Origin: JAXMCK01 sp046349395
Lineage (GTDB): Bacteria; Pseudomonadota; Alphaproteobacteria; Geminicoccales; Geminicoccaceae
Length of the DNA stretch: 64,000 bases
Assembly: GCA_046349395.1 (NCBI GenBank)
Contig: JAXMCK010000006.1
Coordinates: 1-64,000 of the forward strand
Direction of reading: 5' to 3'
Shown in pieces: positions 16,858-28,500 of this stretch. Numbering within the stretch: the stretch's first letter is position 1; each line of letters begins with the position of its first letter. The position numbers were made by a program, and so were the translations under genes. Under the pieces are notes generated by a model, which saw nothing but the letters and a program-made list of their open reading frames with translations, was not told where the DNA came from and searched no databases.

Positions 16858-17207
16858 GCGACGCGGTCAATCTTCAAGAGAAGCTGTCGCTGTTCGAGGA
16901 GCACTGGTCACCGCGGATCGTGGCCGGGTTCAACGGGCACGACGTCATGGTCGTGAAGGTGAAGGGCCCGTTCGTCTGGCATGCGCATGCCGACACGGAC
17001 GATTTCTTCCTGGTGCTGAAGGGGAACCTCGTCATCCAGCTTCGCGACCGCGAGGTGCGGCTGGGAGCGGGCGAGCTGTTCGTGGTGCCGAAGGGTGTGG
17101 AGCACCGGCCGGTGGCGGAGGAGGAGGTGCATCTTCTCCTGATCGAGCCCGCCGGCACGCCCAATACGGGCGATCCCGCGACGGCGGCGGTCAAGCGCAC
17201 GATCTGA
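16854..17207 (+). CDS. Small cupin protein
   Basis: 117 aa, translationally coupled to the deacetylase. The single cupin has motif 1 VWHAHADTDDFFLVLKGNLVIQL and motif 2 LGAGELFVVPKGVEHRPVA. Such cupins beside PuuE-like hydrolases may convert or bind the product, as ureidoglycolate-type cupins do, but this is only by analogy. Confidence 0.85.
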   Translation: MSDAVNLQEKLSLFEEHWSPRIVAGFNGHDVMVVKVKGPFVWHAHADTDDFFLVLKGNLVIQLRDREVRLGAGELFVVPKGVEHRPVAEEEVHLLLIEPAGTPNTGDPATAAVKRTI

Positions 17208-17282
17208 CGCTACGGCTGGACGGCGGATCGCTGCTGCCCCACCTTCGCGAGCATTGCAGCTTCGCGGAGCGCACGAGGCCGG

Positions 17283-19277
17283 ATGGGCGTCCCCGGTGAC
17301 CGCAAGATAGGCCTGCGGACGGCCCTCCTGGCGATCGTGCTGGGCGGCATCCTCCTCTGCGCCGCCGTCCTCCACCTCACCTGGTGGCGCACCGCGACGA
17401 AGGTGAGCCACGACCTCGTCGACGTGCTGGAGACGCAGGTCACCGAGGCCGTGCGGCGCGAATGGTGGAACGGCGTGCTGAAGGTCGAGGGGCTCGTGCG
17501 TACAGTGCGCGACCTGCTCGACGCCGAGGGCGGCAGCATCCCGGTCGATACGATCCTGACGGCGGCGACCCGGCCGTCGAACGCGCTCTCCTGGGTCGTG
17601 CTGGCTCCGGCCGATGGCGACGTGACGGTCGTCGAGTCGATGGGCTCCGATCGGCTGCGTGTGCTGGATGCAGCTGCCGACGGCACGCCGCGGCTGGTCA
17701 AGGAGATCGGGTCCAAGGCGGGACAGCAGCCGGCCATGCCGTTGCCGGACCGGCTCGTGGTGCGCGGCGAACCGTGGCTGGAGGATGCTGACGCGTCTTC
17801 GGAGCCACGGTGGGAGGACGTGCCGACGACGCCCGACGGTTCCGAGGAGGCCGTCGCCTTCGTCGTCCCGACCGACCGGGGCGTGCTGGCGGCGATGATC
17901 GGCTACGACCGATTCGCCAGCCTCCTGGGCTCGATCAAGGCCGGGAAGACCGGTCGGGCCTATGTCGTCGGGCCGACGGGCGAGATCGTGATCGCGTCCA
18001 AGAGCGCCGATCGCGCGCTGACCGATCTCGACGCAGTGGCGTTGGCAGCGGCGAAGCGCGTCGCCGCACGACCGGCGGATGGGCTGAACATCGAGGAGAA
18101 GGTGCGGCTGGAGGTCGGTGGTGCGGGCTACGCCGTCGGTCTCTCGCCGCTCTGGTTCAGGGGCTGGCAGCTCGCGATCATCGTGCCCGAGGCGGAGTAT
18201 CTGGAGCCGATCGACGCCACGATCCGGCGGCTGGCGATGATGCTGGCGATCTTCCTGCCGCTGGCGGGCGGGGCCGTAGCGATCGGGGCGCGGCGCTTCA
18301 TCGCCGATCCCGTGGCGCGGGTGGCGCAGGACCTGCACCATGTCGAGCGGTTCGAGCTCGAGAAGATTCCGCGGCGGCATTCCACGCTCAGCGAGATCGA
18401 TCGGCTGTCGGATGCCATCACGCGGATGGCGGCGAGCCTCGCCGATTTCGGCAAGTTCATTCCGACCGAGCTGGTGCGGGGGCTGCTGGCGAGCGGGGTC
18501 CGGGCCGAGCCCGGCGGCGAGCGCCGCGAGGTCACCCTGCTGTTCGCCGATCTCGCCGGGTTCACGAGCCTTTCCGAGAAACTGGGCGACCGTGTCGTGC
18601 CGGTGGTCAGCAGCTTCCTGGAGCTGGCCTCGCAGGCCATCGAGCAGGAAGGCGGCACGATCGACAAGTTCATCGGTGACGCCATCATGGCCTTCTGGGG
18701 GGCACCGAACGCGGACGAGGACCAGGCGGTACACGCCTGCCGGGCGGCGCTGCGGATCGCTGAGGCGATGCGCGCAGCACCGGAGGGCAGCCATCTGGCG
18801 AGCCTCCGCGTGCGGCTGGGCCTCGCCAGCGGGCCGGCGATCATCGGCAATGTCGGCTCGGCGCGCCGGCTCAACTACACGGCGCTCGGCGACACCGTGA
18901 ACCTCGCGAGCCGGCTCGAAGCCGTGAACAAGATCTACGGCACCACGATCCTCATGGCCGAGAGCACGCGGGTGCGGGCCGGAGGTGCGATCATGGCACG
19001 CGAGATCGACCGCGTCGCCGTGTACGGCAAGGCGGAGGGGGTCCTGGTGTTCGAGCTGCTGGGCCTCGCCGGCACCGTGCCGACCCCCGCGGTCCAGGCC
19101 TACGAGGATGCCCTCGCCCTCTATCGCCGGCGGGACTTCGGCGGTGCCGTCGACCGCCTGGGCGAGGTTGCCGAATTGGACGGCCCCGCCCGTTGGCTCG
19201 TCGAGCGCTGCCGCCGGCTGGCATCTTCACCGGCGGATCCGGCCTGGCAGCCGGTGACACAGCTCGACATGAAGTAG
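17283..19277 (+). CDS. Membrane-bound class III adenylate/guanylate cyclase
   Basis: 664 aa. A TM helix at about 10-32 and another at about 315-340 bracket a periplasmic sensor of the Cache type. A HAMP-like linker follows, then the cyclase domain from about residue 415. Catalytic features visible are VTLLFADLAGFTSLSEKLG (first metal Asp), FIGDAIMAFWGAP (second metal Asp) and LNYTALGDTVNLASRLEAVN. The C-terminus has a short TPR-like tail (YEDALALYRRRDFGGAVDRL). It should make cyclic nucleotide in response to an extracytoplasmic ligand. It lies 75 bases after the cupin gene. Confidence 0.9.
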   Translation: MGVPGDRKIGLRTALLAIVLGGILLCAAVLHLTWWRTATKVSHDLVDVLETQVTEAVRREWWNGVLKVEGLVRTVRDLLDAEGGSIPVDTILTAATRPSNALSWVVLAPADGDVTVVESMGSDRLRVLDAAADGTPRLVKEIGSKAGQQPAMPLPDRLVVRGEPWLEDADASSEPRWEDVPTTPDGSEEAVAFVVPTDRGVLAAMIGYDRFASLLGSIKAGKTGRAYVVGPTGEIVIASKSADRALTDLDAVALAAAKRVAARPADGLNIEEKVRLEVGGAGYAVGLSPLWFRGWQLAIIVPEAEYLEPIDATIRRLAMMLAIFLPLAGGAVAIGARRFIADPVARVAQDLHHVERFELEKIPRRHSTLSEIDRLSDAITRMAASLADFGKFIPTELVRGLLASGVRAEPGGERREVTLLFADLAGFTSLSEKLGDRVVPVVSSFLELASQAIEQEGGTIDKFIGDAIMAFWGAPNADEDQAVHACRAALRIAEAMRAAPEGSHLASLRVRLGLASGPAIIGNVGSARRLNYTALGDTVNLASRLEAVNKIYGTTILMAESTRVRAGGAIMAREIDRVAVYGKAEGVLVFELLGLAGTVPTPAVQAYEDALALYRRRDFGGAVDRLGEVAELDGPARWLVERCRRLASSPADPAWQPVTQLDMK

Positions 19278-19297
19278 GCGCCAGCCGGTCGAGGCGG

Positions 19298-20806
19298 TCA
19301 GGGCGGCCCGAGGAACTCGGCGTCCACCCTCCCCCGCCACCGGAAGGCGCTGACCGCGACCCAGCTCCACAGGACCAGATTGGCGATACCGAGGACGGCC
19401 GCGATCGGGCGGGTGAAGAAGGCGGCGAAGTGGCCGTCGGCCTTGATCATCGAGGTCAGGAAGTTGGCCTCGATCATGCCGCCCAGCACGAGGCCCAGGA
19501 TCGCCGGGGCGATCGGGAAGCCGTTCTCCTCCATCACGTAGCCCACCACGCCCATCACCAGCATGATGCCGACGCCGAACACGCTGTTGTTGATCGCGAA
19601 CGAGCCGACGACGCAGAAGATCAGGATGAGCGGCATCAGGACCTCGCGCGGCACGGCGAGGATGAGGCGGAACAGCCGGATCGCGGCATAGCCGAGCGGC
19701 AGGAGCATGAGGTTGGCGACGATGAAGGTGATGAAGATCGCGTAGAGCAGCTCGGGCCGCTCCAGCATGATCATCGGGCCCGGGTTCATCCCCTTCATGT
19801 AGAGGACGCCGATGACGATGGCGGTGATCGAATCGCCGGGGATGCCGAAGACGAGGGCCGGGATCCAGGCACCGCCCAGGCTGGCATTGTTCGCGGTGCT
19901 GGGTGCGATGACGCCGACGATATAGCCGGTGCCGAACTTCTCCGGCGTCTTCGAGAGCTTCTTCTCCATCGCATAGGTGACCCAGGCGGCGATGTCCGCA
20001 CCGGCACCCGGCAGCGCACCGATGCCCGTGCCGGCGAGGGCACCGCGCAGGGTGCTGCGCCAATGCTGCCGCAGCAGGGCCAGCTGCCCGCTGAACACGT
20101 TGCCGACCTGGCGGACGGTCAGCTCCTGGACGAGGCGCGAGCTCGTCACCCAGCGCAGGATCTCGCTGACGGCGAACATGCCGATCATGGTCGGGATCAG
20201 GCTGATGCCCGCCATGAGCTCGACACTGCCGAAGGTGAAGCGAGGATGGCCCGCCGTCGGGTCGATGCCGACGGTGGCGAGGAACAGGCCCAGAAGGACC
20301 GAGACGATGCCCTTGATGGGCGAGCCGGTCGAGATGAACACCGCACAGGACAGCCCGAGCAGGGCCAGCCAGAAATACTCGAACGAGCTGAAGTTGAGCG
20401 CCACCTCGGCGATGAAGGGTGCCGCAAGGGCCAGGACGATCGAGCCGAAGATGCCGCCCAGCACCGAGAAGACGAGGCCGGCACCGAGGACGGTGGCCGC
20501 CTCGCCGCGGCGGGTCATCTGGTAGGAATCCTCGACATAGGCGGCCGAGGCGGGGGTACCCGGGATACGGACGAGGGCACCGGGGATGTCGCCGGCATAG
20601 ATCGCCATCGCCGTGGCGGCGACGATGGCGGCGATCGCCGGCTCCGGCGCCATGAAGAACGTCACCGGCACCAGAAGTGCCGTCGCCATGGTCGCCGTGA
20701 GCCCGGGCATGGCGCCGACGAACAGGCCGAAGGCGCCGGCCAGCACCATGACCAGCAGGTTGTAGGGATCGAAGACGAGCTGCAGCGAGGCTGCGAGCGT
20801 GCTCAC
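19298..20806 (-). CDS. tctA: Tripartite tricarboxylate transporter permease TctA
   Basis: 502 aa starting at GTG, which overlaps the tctB stop as GTGA. About 11-12 hydrophobic helices carry the TctA hallmarks GAMPGLTATMATALLVP, PGTPASAAYVEDSYQM, the long ALPGAGADIAAWVTYAMEK and GEFG-like PSTANNASLGGAWIP loops, and GIPGDSITAIVIGVL. It is the large integral subunit that imports a carboxylate bound by TctC. Confidence 0.92.
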   Translation of the reverse strand: MSTLAASLQLVFDPYNLLVMVLAGAFGLFVGAMPGLTATMATALLVPVTFFMAPEPAIAAIVAATAMAIYAGDIPGALVRIPGTPASAAYVEDSYQMTRRGEAATVLGAGLVFSVLGGIFGSIVLALAAPFIAEVALNFSSFEYFWLALLGLSCAVFISTGSPIKGIVSVLLGLFLATVGIDPTAGHPRFTFGSVELMAGISLIPTMIGMFAVSEILRWVTSSRLVQELTVRQVGNVFSGQLALLRQHWRSTLRGALAGTGIGALPGAGADIAAWVTYAMEKKLSKTPEKFGTGYIVGVIAPSTANNASLGGAWIPALVFGIPGDSITAIVIGVLYMKGMNPGPMIMLERPELLYAIFITFIVANLMLLPLGYAAIRLFRLILAVPREVLMPLILIFCVVGSFAINNSVFGVGIMLVMGVVGYVMEENGFPIAPAILGLVLGGMIEANFLTSMIKADGHFAAFFTRPIAAVLGIANLVLWSWVAVSAFRWRGRVDAEFLGPP

Positions 20807-21279
20807 CAGACGATCCCGGTCAGCGGGCCGAGCGGCAGCGGCACCAGCAGGAGGCGGCGGAAGATCCAGTCGATGAGTAGGCAGGCCGCCAGCGCACCGA
20901 GGAAGGAGGACAGCGGTCGCCCGCCGCGAAAGCGCGCCATCAGGCTGCCGGTCAGTGCGGTGGCCCCGATCAGGAAGCCGAGGCGGCCCCAGAGCAGGAT
21001 CAGGAGGCCCAGCCCGCCGATCACGAGGGCGACGTCGACGAGGTGGCCGCCGCTCCGGGCCCACTCGCCGAGCTGCACGGCCCCGGCGAAGGCGGGCCGC
21101 CGCCACCCGTTCCAGATCAGCGCCAGCCCGCACAGGGCGAAGCCGGCGGCGATCAGGTCGGGGAACAAGGCCGGGCCGAAGTCCTGGCCCGGCATCGCCG
21201 GGAAGCCACGCGCCACGGCGAAGATGGCGAGTGCCGCCACGAGCAGAAAAATGCCGAAGACGGCATCGTTGAACCGCAC
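20803..21279 (-). CDS. tctB: Tripartite tricarboxylate transporter small subunit TctB
   Basis: 158 aa with four hydrophobic helices (AVFGIFLLVAALAIFAVA, LIAAGFALCGLALIW, VDVALVIGGLGLLILLWG, FLGALAACLLIDWIF). FPAMPGQDFGPALFPDLIAAG is the typical N-terminal family signature. It sits 19 bases after tctC and overlaps tctA, completing the C-B-A operon. Confidence 0.9.
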   Translation of the reverse strand: MRFNDAVFGIFLLVAALAIFAVARGFPAMPGQDFGPALFPDLIAAGFALCGLALIWNGWRRPAFAGAVQLGEWARSGGHLVDVALVIGGLGLLILLWGRLGFLIGATALTGSLMARFRGGRPLSSFLGALAACLLIDWIFRRLLLVPLPLGPLTGIVW

Positions 21280-21298
21280 GGGATACGCCCCGAGCGAC

Positions 21299-22270
21299 TC
21301 AGGCCGCGAGCCCCAGGCTCTTCATGACCTCGCCCAGGCTGGCGTCGCGCTTGGCCATGAACTCGGCGAACTCGGCCGGCGGCGCGTAGATCGTGCCGAA
21401 GCCGCGGCTGCCCATGAAGTCCTTGAACTCCTGGCTCTCGTAGGTCTTGGACAGTGCTGGGACGAGCACGTCCGTGACCTCCGGCGGCAGGCCCTTGGGA
21501 CCGGCGAAGCCCCGCCAGGCACCGAGCACCCAGTCGAGACCCGTCGCCTCCTTCAGCGTCGGAACATCCGGGAAGGTCGGGTTGCGCTCGGCTGCCATCA
21601 CGGCGAGGCTCCGCACCTTGCCGGCATCGATCAGCGACTTCGCCTCCGGCACGGAGCAGGGAACGATCCCGACGCCGCCGGCGACCAGGTCCTGCAGCCC
21701 CGGTGCTGCACCCTGGCTCGGCACCCACTGGACCTGATCAGGTGCTATGTCCGCCGCTTTCAGCATGCCCGCCAGGGCCAGGTGCCAGATGCCCCCCTGG
21801 CCGGTGCCCGAGGCCTTCATCGCGCCCTTGCCGGAGGCGCGGATGGCATCAATGAGGTCCTTCGCCGTGGCATAGGGTGAGTCGGCGCCCACCTGCAGGC
21901 CGGCCGGGTCCTCGTTCATCAGGGCCAGCGGCGTGTAGTCCTTGTCGGTGAGCTCGGTCAGGCCCTGCCAGTGCATCATCCCGATCTCGACGGTGATAAT
22001 GCCCAGCGTGTAGCCGTCGGGTGCCGCCGTCGCGATCGCCGAATGGCCGACCACGCCCGAGCCGCCGGTCCGGTTGACCACCGTGACGGGCACGCCCAGC
22101 TCACGCTCCAGGATCGAGGCCACGATCCGCGACGTCGCGTCGGTGCCGCCACCCGCACCCCAGGGGCAGATGATCGTGATCGGCCGGTCCGGATAGCCGG
22201 CGGCGCGGGCACCTGTTCCAGTCGCCAGGGCTGCAGCCGCGGCCGTGCCCAGCATCGTGCGACGTCGCAT
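21299..22270 (-). CDS. tctC: Tripartite tricarboxylate transporter solute-binding protein TctC (Bug family)
   Basis: 323 aa with a signal peptide ending GTGARA after an Arg-rich start; the ATG follows GGGAGG. The Bug fold is seen in YPDRPITIICPWGAGGGTDATSR, the binding-pocket segment VNRTGGSGVVGHSAIATAAPDGYTLG, and PDVPTLKEATG. It captures a carboxylate in the periplasm for TctAB. It is the first gene of the operon; the ligand (for example a tricarboxylate, nicotinate or terephthalate) cannot be read out. Confidence 0.92.
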   Translation of the reverse strand: MRRRTMLGTAAAAALATGTGARAAGYPDRPITIICPWGAGGGTDATSRIVASILERELGVPVTVVNRTGGSGVVGHSAIATAAPDGYTLGIITVEIGMMHWQGLTELTDKDYTPLALMNEDPAGLQVGADSPYATAKDLIDAIRASGKGAMKASGTGQGGIWHLALAGMLKAADIAPDQVQWVPSQGAAPGLQDLVAGGVGIVPCSVPEAKSLIDAGKVRSLAVMAAERNPTFPDVPTLKEATGLDWVLGAWRGFAGPKGLPPEVTDVLVPALSKTYESQEFKDFMGSRGFGTIYAPPAEFAEFMAKRDASLGEVMKSLGLAA

Positions 22271-22454
22271 GATCGCCTCCCGTTCTTGGCGTCGGTCGCG
22301 TGTCGCGCCGCGCCTGCTTCTTCCAGCGTAGAATACTCAATTCAAACACGGCGTCGACTGCGATCGATCCCGGACCGGGATCAGCCAGCGCCCCGGGAGC
22401 GGCAACTGACGGCTGATGGTGGCGGCGGAAGTGCCGATGCGGTCGCGCTTCGGC

Positions 22455-24065
<1,611 letters not shown>

Positions 24066-24467
24066 TATGGTCTACCCGCGTCGCGGTTCAATGGACGTAA
24101 CATGGTTCCCCGCCGGGCGGCCGTCCGGATGCGAGCTGGAGCCCGCGTACCCCAGGGCAGCGGGGTGTGCGGAACAGACGCTCTCGCCGAGCATGCAGCA
24201 AGTGCAGTGCCAAGGAGATCTCCGTCGAAAGCCGCCAACGGCAGACGGCGACGCCGGTCTGCGGAGCATCACTCGCGATTCGCGAAGCGGATCCCGATGC
24301 GGCGGCAGGCAGACCTGCCCCGACCAAGGGCCGCCGCGGTCGCGGAAGCTACGGCCGAGAGCCCGACCGCAGGCGGAACGGAGGCGAAAAACCGAGAGTT
24401 GCTCCCCCGGCTGCCGGCCTGTCGGCGGTCGCGACAGGCGCCGCCGCGCCCTCCGGGAGAACGTTCC
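24066..24467. other. Divergent intergenic region, kinase / catalase
   Basis: A 402-base gap between two divergent genes. In-frame extensions of the catalase reading frame upstream are Arg/Pro-rich and have no family similarity, so they are not coding. The only structure seen is the inverted repeat at 24418-24438, just upstream of the catalase ribosome-binding site. Promoters for both genes should lie here. Confidence 0.5.
24418..24438. promoter_or_regulatory. Perfect inverted repeat before the catalase gene
   Basis: CCTGTCG and CGACAGG form a perfect 7-base dyad with a 7-base spacer, 29 bases upstream of the TTG start codon. It could be a repressor or activator site or an mRNA hairpin near the ribosome-binding site. 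There is no further support. Confidence 0.35.
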
Positions 24468-25190
24468 TTGTTCGTGCACAAGAAAGAGCTGATCCACCCC
24501 GTCAACGTCACCCAGCCGGATCCGAAATTCGCCGAGTTCCTGCTGGAACAGTTCGGCGGGGCGACGGGCGAGCTGTCGGCCAGCCTCCAGTACTTCACCC
24601 AGGCGCAGCACACCGACGATCCGGCACTCCGCGACATGCTGATGGACATCGCGACCGAGGAGTTCGGCCATCTCGAGATGGTGGCGCACCTGATCGAGGC
24701 GCACACCAAGGGCAGTCAGCAGAGCGAGGCCTTCCGCAGCACGCTGTTCGCGGTGCGGGGCAAGGGGGCCCACCTCCTGGATAGCCAGGGCGTCTCCTGG
24801 GATTCCCGGTATGTCAGCGAGGGCGGCAGCCCGGTGCGCGACCTGCGCGCGGACATCGCCGCCGAGGCCGGGGCACTCGCGACCTATGAGGCGCTGATCC
24901 CGATGTCGCCCGACGACGGCACCAAGAAGGCGCTGGTGCATCTCGCCACGCGCGAGGTCAGTCATGCCCAGATGTTCATGGATGCGCTGAAGTCGATGAA
25001 CAAGCTGGACGATCCGCTGTTCGGCGACCTGCAGCCCGACGATACGGTCGACCTCTACTTCAACCTGTCGGCCGACGGGAATCCGGACAACGACAAGCCG
25101 GCCCCCTGGATCAGGGATTCGCAGTTCAAATACGTGGCCGATCCCGTTGCCAAGCTCGCCCAGAGCGGGGCCGGCTCGAAGAAGGGCTGA
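24468..25190 (+). CDS. Non-haem manganese catalase
   Basis: 240 aa, started at TTG 24468 because it yields FVHKKELI, the conserved N-terminus of the family, with GGGAGA upstream. The di-manganese ligands fit the family positions: Glu35 in GELSASLQY, Glu65 and His68 in TEEFGHLEM, Glu133 in AEAGALATYE and His166 in REVSHAQMF. It disproportionates hydrogen peroxide in the cytoplasm. It is at the short end of the family (often about 270-300 aa), mainly through a shorter C-terminal tail. The rare start codon suggests low or regulated translation. Confidence 0.9.
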   Translation: MFVHKKELIHPVNVTQPDPKFAEFLLEQFGGATGELSASLQYFTQAQHTDDPALRDMLMDIATEEFGHLEMVAHLIEAHTKGSQQSEAFRSTLFAVRGKGAHLLDSQGVSWDSRYVSEGGSPVRDLRADIAAEAGALATYEALIPMSPDDGTKKALVHLATREVSHAQMFMDALKSMNKLDDPLFGDLQPDDTVDLYFNLSADGNPDNDKPAPWIRDSQFKYVADPVAKLAQSGAGSKKG

Positions 25191-25193
25191 GCC

Positions 25194-25634
25194 ATGGAGG
25201 GCGTGATCAAAGCCGCCTGTTCGACGCGGGGGTTCATCGATGCCGCATCCATCGCCGGTGCGGCGACATTGGTGCCGGGTGCTCTTGCGGCGGCACCTGG
25301 AGCGGCAGCCGACATTCGGGGGCTCGTCGCGGCGTTGCGGGAGGAAGGCGGCACCGTGCGGGTGACGTTCGCTCTCGGCGGCGACGGGGGCGAAGCATCT
25401 CGCGTGCGGTGGCGGACCCTGGGGCCGGCAGGGGGCACGTCGCTCGGTTCGTGGTCGATGAAGAGCTGGGCGGGTCGGCAGGCGGCGACCCGGCGCGCCC
25501 GCGAGATGCTGGTGGGGTTGGCCGCGTCGGAGTGGGGTGTGCCTGCTGCGGACTGCACGACCGCACGCTCGCGCATCCTGCACGAAGCGTCCGGGCGGTC
25601 GCTCGGCTACCGGATCTGGGCCGAGATCGCCTGA
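25194..25634 (+). pseudogene. Remnant of a molybdenum hydroxylase large subunit (IorB-like)
   Basis: 146 aa, four bases after the catalase stop. The start (STRGFIDAASIAGAATLVPG) resembles the Tat-type N-terminus of isoquinoline 1-oxidoreductase beta subunits. The end (AREMLVGLAASEWGVPAADC ... HEASGRSLGYRIWAEIA) resembles a segment normally near residue 200 of the same 700-aa family. The region between is shortened and all catalytic domains are missing. I read it as an internally deleted remnant. The frame is open, so a small expressed protein cannot be excluded. Confidence 0.5.
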
Positions 25635-25679
25635 GCGAAGACCCTGCGGGAGGCGCGCCATCCGCGGCCGTCTCCCGGG

Positions 25680-25796
25680 GGGTGCCATCGCCGCGCAGCG
25701 CGAGGCGGGCGGCTTTGATCGCCTTGATAACACCCGTCGTGTCGGCTCGATCTGGATGAGGCCGCCGATCGGATCGCAAGCCAAGCCCAGCAGCGC
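25680..25796 (-). pseudogene. Degenerate fragment of sdaA 3' region
   Basis: About 115 bases are clearly similar to part of the intact sdaA at about 27205-27330, on the same strand. The fragment encodes GLACDPIGGLIQIEPT in one frame and then [17 protein letters not shown] in another, against [12 protein letters not shown] ... [18 protein letters not shown] in intact SdaA. The frame change and a roughly 10-base deletion show decay. It lies on the far side of the cyclase gene, suggesting that an sdaA copy was lost by duplication and deletion. Confidence 0.7.
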
Positions 25797-25847
25797 CAAA
25801 CCGGTCGGATCCCGGCGGGCAGCGAGGTGCCGTCCGTGGCGGTCGCG

Positions 25848-27077
25848 TCAGCCGCGGTCGAGGCGGCCGTCGCCGTGCTCGAGCGTGAACAGCTCCTGGG
25901 CCCGGCCGACGCCGCGCAGGGCGAAGCGGCCGACCGAGACGAAGCGGGCGCGATCCTCGGGCGCGGCGGCGGCGGCGAAGGCCTCGGAGAGGAGGACGTC
26001 GCGCTCGACCGAGCGGCACAGGGTGGCGATGCGGCTCGTCTCGTTGACGGCCGGGCCGACGACGGTGAAGTCGAGCCGGTCGCGGCTACCGATATTGCCG
26101 TAGAACACCTCGCCGAGGTGCAGGCCGAGATAGGCCTGGGTCACCGGCAGGCCGTCGGCGGCACGGCGCTCGTTCAGGGCGGTGATCCGCTCGCGTGCGG
26201 AAGCCTCGGCTGTGAGGGCGCAAGAACAGGCCGCCGCCGGCTCGTCGGCCTTGAAGATGGCGAGCGTGCCGTCGCCGATCAGCTTCAGGACGTCGCCTCC
26301 GGCTTCGTGCACGGCCGAGACGACGGCGTCGGCATAGCCGTTCAGAAGCGGGATGATCTGCTCGGGTGCCGAAGCGTCGGTGATGCGCGTGAAGCCGCGA
26401 AGATCGGAGAACCACAGCACGGCGTGGATCCGGTCGGCGACGCCGCGCTCGATGCGGCCGCTCAGCACCCGGCGTCCGGCATCGCGGCCGAGATAGGTCT
26501 CGACGAGCGTGCCGGCGATGCGGGCGAGGGCGGCGGCTTTCACGGCCAGCGCCAGGGGCGGCGTCATCTCGACCAGGGCCGCGACCTCGGCGTCAGCGAA
26601 ACCGCCCGGCGCATCGGTGCACCAGGACGAGTAGACGCAATCCATGTCGCCGATCGCCCCCTCGGCCGCGAAGCGATGGATCAGCGCCACATAGTCGGTG
26701 TGGCCCTCGGCGGCGATGTCCTCGAGGATCGTGAAGTCGGCAGGATCGCCGCGGGCCAGATTGCGTCGCAGCAGGGCGCCGCCGGACTGCAACAGGTAGT
26801 GGAACGGGCTGCGCCGCCAGACCTCGGCCGAGGTTTCGCTGCGGGCGTACTCGGACGGGCGCGCAGCCTCCGCGTCGGCCGGATCGCGCCGCCAGCGGAA
26901 GAGGTGGCCCTCGTGGACCGGGTGCAGCGTGTCGACGAACAGGTTGACCCGGGCCAGCGGGATGCCTGCGGCGACGACGCGCTCGCAGAAGCCGCGGACG
27001 AGCTCCGGCTCGGCCATCCCTTCGAGCCCGGCCCGGGTCGCCCAAGCGGCGATGGAGCCCACCGCCGCCGCGTCCAT
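25848..27077 (-). CDS. Soluble class III adenylate cyclase
   Basis: 409 aa from ATG 27077; a GTG at 27098 overlapping the sdaA stop is an alternative start. Residues 1-190 form an N-terminal domain found in many proteobacterial cyclases (PLARVNLFVDTLHPVHEGHLFRWRR, AGGFADAEVAALVEMTPPLA-like). The catalytic domain follows: VLWFSDLRGFTRITD (metal Asp), LIGDGTLAIF (second Asp) and LDFTVVGPAVNETSRI. No membrane helix. It probably makes cAMP from an internal signal. It follows sdaA with a 14-base gap and may be co-transcribed. Confidence 0.88.
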   Translation of the reverse strand: MDAAAVGSIAAWATRAGLEGMAEPELVRGFCERVVAAGIPLARVNLFVDTLHPVHEGHLFRWRRDPADAEAARPSEYARSETSAEVWRRSPFHYLLQSGGALLRRNLARGDPADFTILEDIAAEGHTDYVALIHRFAAEGAIGDMDCVYSSWCTDAPGGFADAEVAALVEMTPPLALAVKAAALARIAGTLVETYLGRDAGRRVLSGRIERGVADRIHAVLWFSDLRGFTRITDASAPEQIIPLLNGYADAVVSAVHEAGGDVLKLIGDGTLAIFKADEPAAACSCALTAEASARERITALNERRAADGLPVTQAYLGLHLGEVFYGNIGSRDRLDFTVVGPAVNETSRIATLCRSVERDVLLSEAFAAAAAPEDRARFVSVGRFALRGVGRAQELFTLEHGDGRLDRG

Positions 27078-27091
27078 CGCCGCTGCCCGGC

Positions 27092-28471
<1,380 letters not shown>

Positions 28472-28500
28472 GACGGCTCCTGGGGCGGGGATGCGCCCTT

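Noticed and set aside
16908..18794. 628-codon leftward open frame opposite the membrane cyclase
   Set aside because: Arg/Asp/His-rich shadow of a gene with clear catalytic motifs.
19193..21880. 895-codon rightward open frame opposite tctA/tctB/tctC
   Set aside because: Low-complexity Asp/His/Gly/Glu composition and complete overlap with three clear transporter genes; a GC artefact.
24102..24467. Upstream extension of the catalase gene to an ATG at 24102
   Set aside because: It adds an Arg/Pro-rich stretch that no family member has, and the conserved N-terminus starts exactly at TTG 24468.
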